Below are positions 46,000 through 58,205 of a DNA stretch of 64,000 nt, piece by piece. Position 1 is the first letter of the stretch. The number at the start of each line of letters is the position of its first letter. A program made the position numbers and the translations under genes. Source of the stretch: Alligator mississippiensis (Eukaryota > Chordata > Crocodylia > Alligatoridae); the NCBI RefSeq assembly GCF_030867095.1, contig NC_081831.1, forward strand, positions 22,358,001 to 22,422,000, written 5' to 3'. The notes below the pieces were generated by a model. That model was not told the origin of the DNA, did no database searches, and saw only the letters and a list, made by a program, of their open reading frames with translations.

Positions 46000-48900
46000 C
46001 TCCGGCATGGCCCACCCTAGCCTGGGCACAGCCAGTTGCGGTGCAGTAGCGTGGGCACTGGGCACGTGGCTGTGGCGGGGGGGGGGCACACATGTGTCTG
46101 CGATGTCTTGGGGGCTCTGGGCCTCCACCACCTCCAGGTTTGGGAGCACAGTGCTCAGTGAAGCACATGGGGGCTCCGTCCATCTGCCATGTGTCACTGC
46201 CATGTCTCCCCATCGAGGGTTTGGGCCTGGTGGCTGCGGCTGACCCAGCCCAGGTTTGCTTGGATTCACAGGGGTCCAGTGGCAGAGTGCCACTGTCTTG
46301 CTCCGGTCTCATCCAGCAGGGGGAGGAGGGGCTGGCAGTGGCCTGGGAGAGCCCCCTTCTCAGACCTTGCCAGCTCCAGAGCACTGTCTGTCCCCTGCCA
46401 TCACCAGTGCTTTGGGCTTCCCTGTGGTCACCTAGCTCCAGGACCCAGCAGTTAGTTGACCCCCACATGCATCCGTGCTGCAGGGGGTCATTCTCCCAAT
46501 GCTGACCTGCCTTGGCCACATGTCCCACTGCCTGGGGAATGCAGGGACTGGCGTGCTGGCCATGACTGACTGGATGCTCTGGGCTAGTCTTGGGAGCTGG
46601 CTGTGTTAACTCCTGTCTAGAGCAAGACAAGGGCTTCTCCACATCCTCTCCAGGTACCCTCTGTGCTAACAAAGCCCTGAGCCTTTCATGTCTCCTGAGA
46701 GGCTGGAGGATTCCCATCCAGCCACTGCTCTCTGGACACCCCCACCTGACTCCGTCACAGGCGGACTGGGCTGGAGCAGATGTGAGGGGTCTGTGGGGTT
46801 CTCCACTGGGGAAGGGAGTGGCACTGTGATCTTGGGAGGGGGCTGGAATGGTCTCTTCTGGCCTGGTGGGGACAAAACCCAGGAGGTGACCAGGGGCTGA
46901 GTCCATATGCTGCCAGTTGCCTCAGTTTCCCCTGTTGGCCATGAGGGACAAGGACACTGCCTGTGCCCACAAGCTTGGGCAGCCCTGGGTTCTCCCTGTC
47001 ATGAGCCAACCAGTGTCCCCAGTAGGGCTGAGGTGGATGGTCAGGCCTGGTGCCACCTGAGCTTGTCTGTCAAAGGCCCCCAGCCCAAGCTGGACCCCAT
47101 GGACAGCCCCCATCCTCTTGCCTGGCTCTAATGGTGGTGCCAGGCCTGCAGAGGGGAAAGGGGCACCTTGGTGTCTGGTGCCCAAGGGCTTCCCCTCTCC
47201 TCTCCTGGGTAGCAGCAGACAGTGCCTGGGAGTACCTGACCCAGTGTTTTGGGCCAATGGGAGCTGTTTCTGCCCGTTGGCCTTATCTCTAGCAGCTCCG
47301 AGGTCTCACTCAGAGCCATTCTTCTCCCCTCTCACCCCTTCAACCATGCAGAGTGGTCCCGGCAGTCAGTTTAGGCTCTGTCACAGGCTGTGAAGCTGAC
47401 GAAGGTTGTTGGCTGTGGACAGCTGACCTTTGGTGTCTGCTGGAGCGGCTGTGACTCACGGGAGCTTCTTAGTCGGTCTGTATTTGCACCACTCCCCTCT
47501 TGCCTTCTGCTGGGTGTTTCTCCATGCCAAGACTTCCCTCCCTCTCTAGCATCCTGCTGTCAGGAGCAGGAGGGATAGAACCCATGAGTCCTGGCTGCCA
47601 ACTCTAACCCCTTGGCTCTGCTGCCCTCCCGGATGTGCCTCTTGCAGATGGCCCCACAGAGCTGGATGCTGCTGGGGGAGGGCACACTGCTGCCTCAGGG
47701 CCTGGTGCCATGGGGGCGGACAGACGGCATGTGAATGCTGGTTAAACGGGGATTGGGATAGGGCTGGGGGGAGTGGGAGTGAGCGTCGGGTTGCTAAAGC
47801 AGCTCCATCCCTGCAGTGCCGGGGCAATTCCCCGCCCCTCCCCAGGCTCTCTCAGCCTGGAGTAAGCAGATACCCCAGAGCTGGTTACCCCAGGGTAACT
47901 TAACACTTGGGTCATAGGTATGTCTGCCTGAACCTCTGGGGAGGGGGGATTTGGGGCTGGATTTGGTGGGGAGGGGTGAATTGGTGCAACTCCAGTAGGC
48001 AAGTACATGGCCCCCACGGGGTTGAGCGGCCTTAGGGCTGCCTTGGGTGGCCACCACAGTACCACCTATCCCTGCTCTGTGTCCCCACCAGCCATGGAGG
48101 GTTGTGGCTGCCTACCCCATGTACATGTGTGTGCAATGGCTTGTGGATATGTATGTGTGTTGCCCAGAGCACCGTGTAGATGGAGCCAGGGCCTGACTCC
48201 AGAGTGAGGCCAGTTGGCACTTTCTGGTCCCCTCCCCCCGCTCTGGAACCCACTGGCAGCCAGAGCCGGCGCCCAAGCCGGAGTGGAGCCGGTAGCTCTG
48301 ACTCACTCCGCGCCTGTTTACCAAGCCTCTCTTTCGGCAGGCAGCACCAGCCCCACCACCCTCCCCTCTCCCACAGCAGAGAGGAGCCCAAGGCAAGCCT
48401 GAGTCTGTGCCCAGGCCCATGTATGCCATTATGGCCGGAGCTGCATGTATACACGTGCACATGCTCCATCTTGCTGCAGGGCCCTGCCCAAGAGTGGGAT
48501 TTTAGGACAGGGTGCATGTGTGTGCATGTACCCCCTGTGCCGGGGCTGCACAGACGAAGAGCAGAAGCCCTGGCACTTGCCTCAGTGTGGCTCTTTGGCT
48601 ACCAGCAAAAGCATTTATCTGCATGGCCCCTATCCTATTCCCCCCCCCCCCCCGCCAATCCCAGATCTGCAGTCCTTTCATCTCAATCCCCAGCTCCCTA
48701 ATGAACACCTTGTGGGGTGCCCCTGGCTCCCAGATAATGAGGCTCAGGGGGTCGGGCTATCAGGGCTAATGGCTGGTGGCTGGGCATGCTGTGTTAATGA
48801 GCAGAGGATGGGAGAGCTTGTTAAGTGGTGATGGAGAGGAGAGGCCTGAGGCAGGGGTAACAGGCTTGAGAACCTTGTAGCCTTGCCACCGATCTCAACA

Positions 48901-51900
48901 GCCTTGGCCATGTCCCTGTCCTGCCACCCAGCACCATAGGAACCTCCATCCCCAGTCCAGCACTGCCCCAGCCCCAAGGGGCTCTGGTGTAGGGATTGAT
49001 GGTAGCGGGGCTGGAGGGGAGGAGGGGGTGGGGGTGCAGTGCCACCAGTGCTGGCTGGGGGCAGGGTGGAGGTGCAGAAGCCTGGCAGATGGTCAGACAT
49101 GCTTCCTTTTCCCATTTCCCCTGGTCCCTGGTGCCGGTGAATGTAGCAATTAGCATGACAAGCAATTTCCTCTCCCAGTGCTTGTGCCAGGGAGGTTGGG
49201 GGGTGGGGGCTATAAATAACCGGATGCATCACATGTGCCAGACCTGTCATGGACCCTCTGCCCTAACCTGAGCTTCCTCTCCAGGGCCACAGGTGGCTCG
49301 TGTGTCTGGGCCATGCTCTGTGCTGGGGCCAGGGGACAGGACACAGGCAAGTGTGTGTGCATTGACTTTGTAGGGGTGTCTGGGATGAGAGCTGCCTGGA
49401 TGCCTGGGTTCTCTCCCAGCTGTGGGAGGCAGTAGGGGCTGGTGGGATGGAGCAGAAGGGCTGGGAGGCAAAATGCCTGGGTTCTGTCTGGGGTGGGAAT
49501 AGAGTGTAGTGCTCCCCTGGCCTGCCAGGTGCCGGGGCACTGCCTGGTGGGATAGGGCCTTCTCTTCATGCTCGCTGCCAGCTGCTTGCTCTGCCCCAGA
49601 AGCAGCCACATTTCAGGGGGGCAAAGGATCTGGGCAGGCGAGCAGCTCCAGACCAAAGCCACAGATGAGGGGGGTGTCACGACCCTTATAGCAATAAGGT
49701 AGCACTCACGTGGGCCCCAGCACCGCAGCATGGAGCTGGGGGCTCTGGGAAGCTGGCGTGGGTGAGTCATCATGGCTGCAGGGAAGTGGGGAGGTTTGAT
49801 GCGGCGACACGGAGCTCAAGCATGATGGAAAAGGTGGCCCTATGCCCTGGGCAGGTGTGGGACCTGGCTAGAGCAGGGACCCCTGGGTTCTGTCCCCAGC
49901 GTAAGGAGGGGAGTGGAGGAGGGGGGAGCCAGCAGCCAGGACTCCTGGGTCCTGCCCCTGGCTCTTGCCTCACAGTCAGGAAAAGAAGGGGTTGCATCCA
50001 GGATGCTTGCATTCTATCCTGGGGGGTGAGAGAGGAGCAGGGTCTAGTGGGTGAGGGCAAGGTAGGGGTCTGAGAGCCCAAACATCAAGGTGGAGCTGCC
50101 TCCCTCCAGATAGGGAAACTGAGGCACAAAGGAGAGGAGCATATTATCTCTTGGCTTGTGGGGAGAGCAGGGAAAGGACCCAGGGGTCCTGGTCCCCCCC
50201 ATCCCTGCACTGAGCTGTTAGATATCCCATGCTGCCATGCCTAGAGCTGTGTGGTGCCCGGTGCTGTACATCTGCCATCTGCTGGGAGCTCAGAGAGAGG
50301 AGGAGGGGCCTTGGCAGGGGAACCCAGGTGTCCCCATCTCCCCCGGGCAGGGAAGCCTGGTGAGCACCTGGAGTGCAAAGTGAAGTGCTGGTACTGCATA
50401 ATGACATGCACAAGCTAATTGGCAAGGCACAGCCCCCACAGAGCTGGTGCCTGCCCAGGAGCTCTGATACCTCCCTTGCCAGGCTGGGGAGGGGGGCTTC
50501 CTCTGCCCTGTGCCTCAGTTTACCCTGAGAGATGGCCCCGGCAGCGGAATACTGCTGTTTGCAGGCAGGGCCGCAGCAGCTGTAGCCCCATAATGAAGAT
50601 GGATGAGCTGCTGCATGGGGACTCTTCATTAGCAGGATCGATGGAGGCCTGGCACGGCTGGGGGAAGCCACTGCTGCAGCTATGTGGCTTGGCTGGGATT
50701 GGGGCCCTGGCAACAGATGCCCCCCAGCCAGGATCAGGGCCTTGGTGCTCTCTTTTGGTGGGGAGGGGTGGGGGGCATCTGAGCCATGCTAGGTGCCCTG
50801 CCAGTGAGGGATGGCTCCTAGGATTGGGGGAGTGGGAGTGGGGCAGTAGGCTATCTTCCCTCCTGCCAGGGGGGTTCAGGGCCCCCCATCACTTGTGGGC
50901 AGGGAGTTTGGGGACTTAAATCCTTCAGAGCTGGGCTGGACTAGACAGTGTCAGGGGCTCTGGTGCCCAACTGTCCTGCTTGACCTGTCACCACTTGGCT
51001 GCAGCTGGCTCTGGGGAGGAGCATTCCCCAGGGCCTGACTGCACTGCCCTGTGCCTCAGCCCCTCCACCCATGTGTGCTGCTGGATGTGTGTTTGTATGT
51101 GTGCACTTGCTCAGGGGTTGCACAAGGGTGCCTGGGCATGTATGCACACACCTAGCTGATCTGGGGGCCTGTGCATGTGTGTCTGTGTGCATGAGTGCCC
51201 TTGCTTGTGGGGGTGGAGGGGCAAGCATGTCTGTATGTATTGTACACATACCTACTGGCTTTGGGGGGGCTGTGCATGTGTGCCCATGTGCATGGGCACA
51301 CATGTACCTGCCTGGTACAGGTGGTCAGGAGGGACTTGGAATGGGCTGTTCCCTGGCACTAAATGGGATGGCAACAAGGGGCCCGGGCTCCCCATGTGCT
51401 TGCACACGCTCACATGGCTGTCAGGCCTCTTGCCACCTCCTCCCCCATCTGGTGCTTTCCAGGCCCAGGATAAATAGATGCAGCAGTAAACAAACAAACC
51501 TGGTGGGGAGAACCTGGGGGAAACTGGGGCTGTGGAACAAGGGATGGAACCCAGGTGTCCCGGCTTCCTGGCCTCCCCTTCCTGTCTTAGCTGGTGGATA
51601 CCACTTGCCCACCTGGGAGAGAGAACCAAGGTGTCCTGGCAGCTCCCAGCCTCCCCTGCTCCAACCCAGGGGACCCTCGGCCCTCTCCCAGATGGGAGAG
51701 AGAACCCAGGTGTCCTGGCCGTAGCCCTCTATCTGCAGACCCCCCCCCCTCCCCCCCCAAGCCTTCATGGTGCTAAATTTACTACTGGTGACTCAGCCTC
51801 TGACGCAGCTGCACCCCCTCCCTGCAGCCACCCCTCCCCCGCTGCCACTGCCACAGCTGCCATGGGGCCACACCGAGACCCCCCCCTCCCCCTTCCTTGC

Positions 51901-53536
51901 AGCCACCCAGCTCCCACCCTAGCAAGGCGGGTGGGACTGGAGGGGGGAGTGTCCCATCACCTTCTGTCCATGGCTGCTCCACTAGGCCCCCCAGGACAGA
52001 TGTTTCCAACATGACCCTTGGCATGCATGTATGCAGGTGTGCATGTATGTGTGCATGCATATATTTGCATTCTCAGCTGGTTTGGGTCAGGTCTGTCCGC
52101 ATTTGAAAAGCAACAGTTGGGGATGTTTTCCCAAACTCCATCTCTAGCCCATCTGTCTGGCAGTCCATCCATCTATCCCCGGGGGCCATTGGTGCTGCTT
52201 GGAGCAGGGACCCAGAGGAGGGGCTGGCTAGGCTCAGGGCAGCTGCCCCTCTCCCCCACTTATACAGACACTTAGGCCCTGTGCACAGCTGCCCCAGCCC
52301 AGGTGGCTCTGGATCTCAGCCTGGCTCCAGGTGGCTCCGAGTGTTTCCTGGGGGCTGTCAGGGGTTGGCACAGGCTGCTTGGGCAGTGCAAGGGGCACTA
52401 GGGTGTGCTCTAGTGTGACAGCTATGTGAGGGCACTGGGGTATGCATGAGTGTGATGGCTGTGCAAGGCTACTGGGACATGCACTGATGCAACGGCTGTG
52501 CAAGGGTGTTGGGGTATGCTTTAGTGTGAGGGTGTTGGGTCATGCACAAGTACAATGGCTGTGCAAGGGCTACTGGTGTTGCACTAATTCCATGGCTGTG
52601 AGAGATTGAGAGAGACAGATTGGGGGCAGGGACACATGATCAGGGCCCCCTCTTCCCCCTCCCCCCAAACAGCTGCTGCCCTTGGGAGCTGGCTGATATC
52701 ACTGTCATCCCCATAGACTAGTGTGATGTCGGGGCGGGGGGGGGGGCGCTTGGGGAAGACATACTCCCACCCCCATGGCCTCTGGGAGGAAGGAAGTGGC
52801 TGGTGGCTGGGAGCCCAGGCGAGGGTGGGGTGGCTACTACACACATTACAGTAGCTTCCTTGACCCCCCTCCAGGCCCCACAGAGCCTGTGTGTGTGGCG
52901 GGGGGCGGGGTGGCACCCAGAAGCAGGGGACATGGGGAAACTGAGGCACAGGGGGCATCCTCCACACCCGCTGAGTCCAGGCCATCTGGCACATGGGAGG
53001 GGTCCTTGTCCCCACCACCCTTCCCATCCCTTCCCCCATGCCCTTTCCTTCCAGGCCAGGGTCACATCCTTTCAGCTGGGAAACTGAGGCAGGAAGGGGC
53101 CTGACCCGTGGTTCCTGTTTCACCTTCCCCATCCCCCCCGCAATAGACGCACATGCCGTGCACACACATGCATGCACATGCACACAGGGCTCCAGACACA
53201 GCTGGGCAGGGCCCCATGCAGGAGGCGGGACAGGGCGGTGGAGCAGGCGGCACCCATGGTGCTGACTGGTTGCTTGTGTTTGTACTGTGGGGGCTCAGCC
53301 CAGTCCTGTCCTGCCCAAGGGCACAGAGCAGGCGGGAAGGAAGCTGCCGGGCACTGGTGCCAGGAGGAGGGACTGGGCTGAGCTGGACTGGGCTGGGCCT
53401 GGCTAGCGGGATCCCAGGCAGGGCCAGGCTGTGGCAGAGCTCGGTGCCCCTCCTGGCCGGTGACTCCCTGGTGCCCACAGAGCCTGGGCCTCTGCCCTGA
53501 CCGTAGTGCTCCCTGTTACCCGGTGCTGGCACAGTC
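46000..53536 (+). other. PDE4A: PDE4A intron between the A5 and A11 first exons
   Basis: A 7.5-kb intron stretch with SINE pieces (49395-49500, 49880-50030, 50320, 51545-51725), Z-DNA-prone GTGTGCATG tracts (51060-51430, 52020-52080, 53150-53195) and a minisatellite at 52385-52605. Several short AT-rich islands (for example 50385-50440 and 50575-50650) stand out from the GC-rich background and may be regulatory. I recognise no exon. Confidence 0.6.
52385..52605 (+). repeat. Degenerate minisatellite, ~37-base unit
   Basis: Five to six diverged units share GGGCACTGGGGTATGCA, AGTGTGATGGCTGTGCAA. They lie in the PDE4A intron upstream of the A11 exon. Confidence 0.75.
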
Positions 53537-53784
53537 ATGGCCCAGGAAGGCAAACACAGGGCTCTGCCACAGATCCCAGAGCTGGAGCAGCTGCCCCAGA
53601 CAGACGAGGATGCCTTCCTGCCTGGCCCCAGCCCCGGGTCTGGGCAGCCCCCGCTCACCCGGCGCGGCTCAGGCTGCCACTCACCTCGCTCGCCCATCTT
53701 CTTCCCTGGTGGCTCCTCCAGTTTCCTCCAGCGCCTGCGGCTCAACCGGAGCATCCAGGAGCACGGCCGCAAGCTGAGGGGAGG
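53537..53784 (+). CDS. PDE4A: PDE4A11-like long-form first exon
   Basis: ATG in context GTCATGG opens 82 codons plus two bases, with donor GGAGG|GTAAGG at phase 2. QIPELEQLPQ, DEDAFLPGP, HSPRSPIFFPGGSSSF and LQRLRLNRSIQEHGRKLRG follow the order and spacing of human PDE4A11 (RIPELQLV, EDEAFLPEP, PPSSPVFFASPSPTF, RRRLRLLRSCQDLGRQ), although identity is moderate. The arginine-rich RLRLxRS helix is the best-kept part. It joins exon 60570 as a glycine codon. Confidence 0.87.
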
Positions 53785-53869
53785 GTAAGGAGCAGGTGTG
53801 GGCAGCCAAGGGTTAAGCCCCCTCTCCCCCACAGGGTCCTCAGTGGGGCACACCGGGGTGCTGGGGTGG

Positions 53870-54215
53870 GGAGAGACCCAGTTATCCAGGTTCCCAGGCC
53901 CCCTACTCTCACCCTCCAGGCACCCCCATTCCTTCCAGTGCTGGAAAGAACCCAGGTGTCCAGGCCCCCCACCCCTAACCCATGAGATCCACTGCCCCTC
54001 TGAGAACCCAGCAGGGAAAACCATGGGCTGCAGCATGACATTGCCGTAGAGAAAGGGGGAAGTTGGTCACTACTGTAACCACTAGACACCACTGCCTTCC
54101 CAGAGCTGGGAGAACCCAGATGCCTGGGCTCCCAGTGGACCCTGCTCCAAGCCCCCAGACCCCACTGCCCTCCCAGAGCTAGAGAGACCCCAGGTGTCTG
54201 GGCTCCCAGCCCCCC
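53870..54215 (-). repeat. SINE-derived repeat cluster with tRNA-like boxes
   Basis: Three to four copies of AACCCAGGTGTCCAGG and AGAGCTGGGAGAACCCAGAT lie here, with TAACCACTAGACACCACTGC (inverse of a TCTAGTGGTTA A box) at about 54075. The order A box then B box on the minus strand is that of a tRNA-derived SINE head. Confidence 0.65.
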
Positions 54216-54865
54216 TGCTCTGGCCTAGGGTCCATTCCTCTCTGGGTAGATGAGACCTGGATGCCAGAGGCAGCTGCCTAGGCCCAGCTGGCTCTGGGAG
54301 CTGTGGCCTTGCCTTCCCCTCCCCCAGCCTGGGTGGTCCAGATGTGGAGCAGCTGTGTCTACCATAAAAGGTCTGGACAGAGAGCTGAGAGCCCTGGACT
54401 GTCCCGCCTCCCCCCTGCCCCACATTAGTGCCAGCAGTCCCACCAACATCAGTAGCTGGGACCTGGGACACCTAGGTCCTTTCCCTCCCCCCTCCATCCC
54501 CACAGCTGTGCCTCAGTTTCCCACCTTGGACCATGCAGCACCTGGCACGAGATGGGCATGCAGGGCAGGGGGGACAGATGGACAGACAGACGGGGAAATG
54601 AGGAGAGTGGGAGGTCGGGTATGGGGTTTTCCTCCTCCCCCTCCCCGCATGTCCTCACCCACCAGCTTATCATGCTTGAGGCCCGGACAGGGCAGGATGT
54701 TGCAGCGCCTAGGAGATCAGGACTGATAGTGGGTGGGAGGAGGACAGCTGTGGGCCTTGGTGGGTCTGGGGTTTCTATCGGGCTGGAGGGGATTAATCTT
54801 CCTCCCCAGCTGGCACATGACCTGGGCAGTGCTCTTGTGGGGTATGGTGGAGGAGGAGGTAGAGG

Positions 54866-55250
54866 GCCCAGTGTTGCTGCTAAGAGGGTGGGGTGGCCCT
54901 AAGTGTTGATAATAAGTGGTGGGTGGTCCAAAGTGTTATTACTAAGGGGGCAGAGGGCCCAGTGTTGCTGCTAAGGAGTCGGGGTGGCCCTGAGCCTTGC
55001 TGCTAAAGGGTGGGGAACCCAGTGTTGCTTGTAAGGGGCAAGTGGCCCAGAATGTTGCTGCTAAGGGGGCATGGGGCAAGTATTGCTGCTAGGGCGTGGG
55101 CAGACCCCAGTGTTGCTACTAAGGGGGTGGGGTGGCCCCGAGCATTGCTACTAAAGGGCAGGGGGGCCCGGTGTTGCTGCTAAGGGCAGGGGGCTCGCTG
55201 TTGCTGCTAAGTGGCGGGTGGGGTGTTGTGTTGCTGCAAAGGCGGGAGCT
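54866..55250 (+). repeat. Minisatellite, unit GTTGCTGCTAAGGGGGTGGGG
   Basis: About 13 diverged units of 26-38 bases share (G/A)TTGCTGCTAAGGGGG followed by GTGGGGTGGCCC. It ends next to the CpG island that holds the A10-like exon. Confidence 0.9.
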
Positions 55251-55299
55251 AAGCCCTGTGCAATACCGGATGACGTTCACCAGGGGGCAGCGCAGCCCC

Positions 55300-56148
55300 G
55301 GTCCTAGCCTGACCCTCGAGCCCTCTGGCGGGATGGGACGCAGAGCCGGTGCCCAGAACAGCCAGTGGGACCCACATTTCACCTAACTCGGGCCCGGACT
55401 CCTGGGCTCTGTCCGTCGCTGCCCTGCTCCCCCCCCCTCCGCCGAGCTGTGCCCAGGGGGTTGGAGCAGCGGAGCTGGCAGCCGGGACGCCTGGGTTCTC
55501 CCCCGGCAAGTGGGGAGCGGGGGGTGCTCAGGGGCTGAAGCCCGGACGCCTGGGTTCTCTGCCCAGCTTCGCTGCCGCGCGAGGGGGGCGTGGGGCCGGG
55601 GCCTCCTCGCTCCTTCCTCAGTTTCCCCGAGCGGGCGCGGGGCAACCCGGGGGCCGAGGAGAGGTCCCGGGGGGGATCGTGCCCTGCATGCCCCCCCCCG
55701 GGCAGAAACGAAGGGGTTAACCCTGTCGTGGCCCCGCACCCGGCCCCGCCCGGTCCCCCGTGGGTCCTGGATGTGCTGTCACCGCCGGGCCGGGCCGGGC
55801 CGGGCCTCGCCGCACTCACCCCCGCGCCTGGCGGCTGCCAAGAGCCGAAGCGGAGCCGAGCCTGGCTGGACCCCGCCGGCTACCGCAACCCCTTGCCCCC
55901 AGCCCCGGACTCCTGGGTCCCCGCAGAGCGAGACACCGGTCCCGCTCCGAGCCCGGACTCCTGGGTTCTCTCCCGGTTTTGGAGCGGGGGCAGTCAGGGG
56001 GGCCCGGACGCCCGGGTTCTCCGGGGGCGGGGGAGGCAGCTGTGTGCCCCGCCCCGGCTCCGCCCCGCGATACCCTCCCAGCTTTGCTGCCGGAGCCGGA
56101 GACGCGCTGGGGCCGCCCGGGGCGCAGCCTGCCCGGCCCGGAGGCCCG
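55300..56148 (+). promoter_or_regulatory. PDE4A: CpG island and promoter of PDE4A10-like form
   Basis: CpG-dense sequence upstream of the A10-like exon includes at least five plus-strand copies of GCCCGGACGCCTGGGTTCTC-like SINE cores (55487, 55541, 55906, 55952, 56004), here with CpGs intact. No TATA box is seen. Confidence 0.65.
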
Positions 56149-56249
56149 ATGTCCCCGCGGCCCGGGGCCCGCCTGGGGCCGCCCGGCGCCATGCACTTCT
56201 CCTTCAGCGACGCCGACATCGAGCGGCACCGCCTGGCCAAGGCGTGGAG
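56149..56249 (+). CDS. PDE4A: PDE4A10-like long-form first exon
   Basis: ATG at 56149 opens MSPRPGARLGPPGA, then MHFSFSDADIERHRLAKAW and a split codon, donor GGAG|GTGGGT at phase 2. Human PDE4A10 has a proline-rich head and then LTHFPFSDEDTRRHPPG, so the HF-FSD-D--RH core is shared. A second in-frame Met at 56191 just before HFSFSD is an alternative start. The exon joins 60570 as a serine codon. The frame is open upstream, but that part has no likeness to PDE4 and is read as UTR. Confidence 0.82.
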
Positions 56250-56814
56250 GTGGGTGCCGGGCCTGGCTCCCAAGCTGCTGCGCCCCCTCCCTGTCTGCTC
56301 CCCGCTGCCGCTTTGGATGGGGCTGGGGGGCCTGGCAGCTGGTGGTAGGGATTGGGGGGCAAAGCCCTGCTGCCCCCTCCCTCCTCCTGCCCTAGTGTAG
56401 AGGGGAGCACACACATGTGCCAGGGGCAGGGCAATGGTGAGTGGAACTGGGAGCTTGAGGGGTGCTGCCTTGTGCGAGGACATTGGGAGCTTGTGGGGTG
56501 TTGCTTTGTGCAAGGACATTGCATGCCCCGTGCAAGGGATTTTCATGAGTGACTGCAGCTGGGACTGGGGGCAGGGTGCTGAGCTGCCTGGCTGGAGCCC
56601 TTGAGGGGATGAAGCCTTGGGGACCGCCCTGCTTGCCTCATCCCCTGGCCTGGAGGGGCTGGCACATGCGTGTGCAAAGGGTTGCCAGGGGAACCATTGG
56701 CTCTGCTCCCTGCCTGTCTCCGCCAGCCAGGAGCAGGTGGGCTCACTGGGAAAGGTCAGGCTGGAAACCAGAGTCGTGAGCTATATATAACCCCAGTCCT
56801 GTGCCTGGGCCAGG

Positions 56815-56995
56815 CCATGACCCCCATGCACACCTGCCTGCCCAGGAACATGCACACGGACATACACAAATGCAGAGGGGCAATGTGCCCACTGGTAGAG
56901 AACCCCATGCTGCTGCATGTGAAAACATGCTTGTGCACATACACATGCATGTGTGCATGCACCACCCTCTCTCCTCACACCCATACACACCTCCC
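56815..56995 (+). repeat. Alternating ACATGCACACATG tract
   Basis: Purine-pyrimidine alternating words (CACATACACATGCATGTGTG) make this stretch Z-DNA-prone. Like tracts occur at 58270-58480, 59100-59310, 61810-61970 and 63360-63660. Confidence 0.6.
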
Positions 56996-57159
56996 TAGAA
57001 TAAGCACTTGCCAAACTACCCTGTGTACCACCAAGACCCTCCCCCCCACCACCACCCCAATGCCAGGGTTCTGTGACTGGGATGAGCCTGGGGTGTCTTG
57101 CTTATGCCCCAGGTTCGGGGGGGGGGCAGACTTTGGGGAAGAAGCTTCCCCCACCACAG

Positions 57160-57310
57160 AGGGGGAAACTGAGGCATAGTTGGGGACCCACAGCATCCAG
57201 GGGAGGTCACAGAACTTCCGCCCCCTGCCCACATCTGCTCTAACCACTAGGATCCAGGGTCCTCTCTGTGCCAGGGGGAAAACCCAGGAGTCTTGGCTCC
57301 TGCCCTGGGC
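57160..57310 (-). repeat. tRNA-derived SINE with MIR-like core
   Basis: On the minus strand this shows CTAGTGGTTAGAGCAGATG, then GGAAGTTCTGTGACCTCCCC and TGCCTCAGTTTCCCCC, with a second B-box-like CTCCTGGGTTTTCC. It links the short AACCCAGG words to a MIR-like SINE with an A/B-box head, a core and a CAGTTTCCC tail. Confidence 0.6.
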
Positions 57311-58197
57311 ACTGCCCTGGATTGACCCCCTCCCCAGACCAGGAGCAGGGCTCCTTCTCTATCCCAGGCTGCCCAGGGTCCCTTTGAAGGCTCTGTACTC
57401 CCCCCTAGGCCGTGCTGCTGTGGAGCAGCTAGGGACAAGGCCGAGAGCTGTCAGGGCTGTGCTAAGCTGATCGTACCTGACGCCAGTGGCTTTCACTGGC
57501 ACCAGCTGCGCCCTGGCCCCCCTGCCCCCCCCCACATTCCCACTGCTTCAGCACCCCCTGCATATGCCTCACCATGCAGGCGGCGTGTGTACAAGTGGGA
57601 ACACGCGTGTGCGTGGCCTGGCCTGGCTCCCCAGAACAGGGAGTTGTGGCCAGTAGGAGTCCTGTCTATCATCAGCGCCCCCCCTTCACCCCCCCAGAGG
57701 TCACCTTGAGGCCAGCACTCCTGGTGGTGCTCCTGGTGGGACCTAGATCTGGATTCTCTGGGAGAAGAGAGTGCTGGAGCAGGGGGGGCTGGGAGCCCAG
57801 ATGCCTCGGTTCTCTCACCACTCTGGGACTGGGGGGGGGGGGCAGGGTAAGAGTATATTGGGGAGGAGTTGTCAGGATGCCTGGGTTGTGCCCCGGCAAC
57901 CACATGGTTTCCAAAGCCATCAACAGAACCCAGGTGTCTGGGCTTCTAACCCCCCCACCCCCACAACTACCAGCCCCTGTGCTTCAGTTTCCCTGTGGGG
58001 GAGCAGGGAAGGGCCACAGCAGTTTACAGCCCCCTTCCCTGCCCCAAAGTAGCCTGAGACTTCCCGCCCCCCCCCCCCCACCACCCCAGCTTCATGCGGT
58101 GCGCCAGGGGTTGTGTAACAGGCTTAGCTGGGGGTGGGCCAGACCACAAGTGTTCCCGGTCTGTGCCCTGGTGTCTCCAAGAGCACCCCCTTCCGGC

Positions 58198-58205
58198 TGA
58201 CGTCA
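58198..58205 (+). promoter_or_regulatory. PDE4A: Perfect CRE palindrome TGACGTCA
   Basis: The full CREB/ATF site lies in the PDE4A intron between the A10-like exon and the common UCR1 exon. Occupancy is not shown by sequence, but such a site fits cAMP feedback on a cAMP phosphodiesterase gene. Confidence 0.55.

Noticed and set aside
44774-46906. A 710-aa open frame on the minus strand across the PDE4A5 island
   Set aside because: It runs antisense through the real A5 exon and a CpG island, where stop codons are rare by composition. Its text is low-complexity Pro/Ala/Gly with no family motif.
48180-48420. A possible extra PDE4A first exon (MEPGPDSRVRPVGTF)
   Set aside because: No likeness to any PDE4 N-terminus and no phase-2 donor at a fitting place.
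55510-56148. Upstream extension of the A10-like frame to a 296-aa protein
   Set aside because: The frame stays open because of CpG-rich SINE cores; residues before 56149 have no PDE4 likeness.
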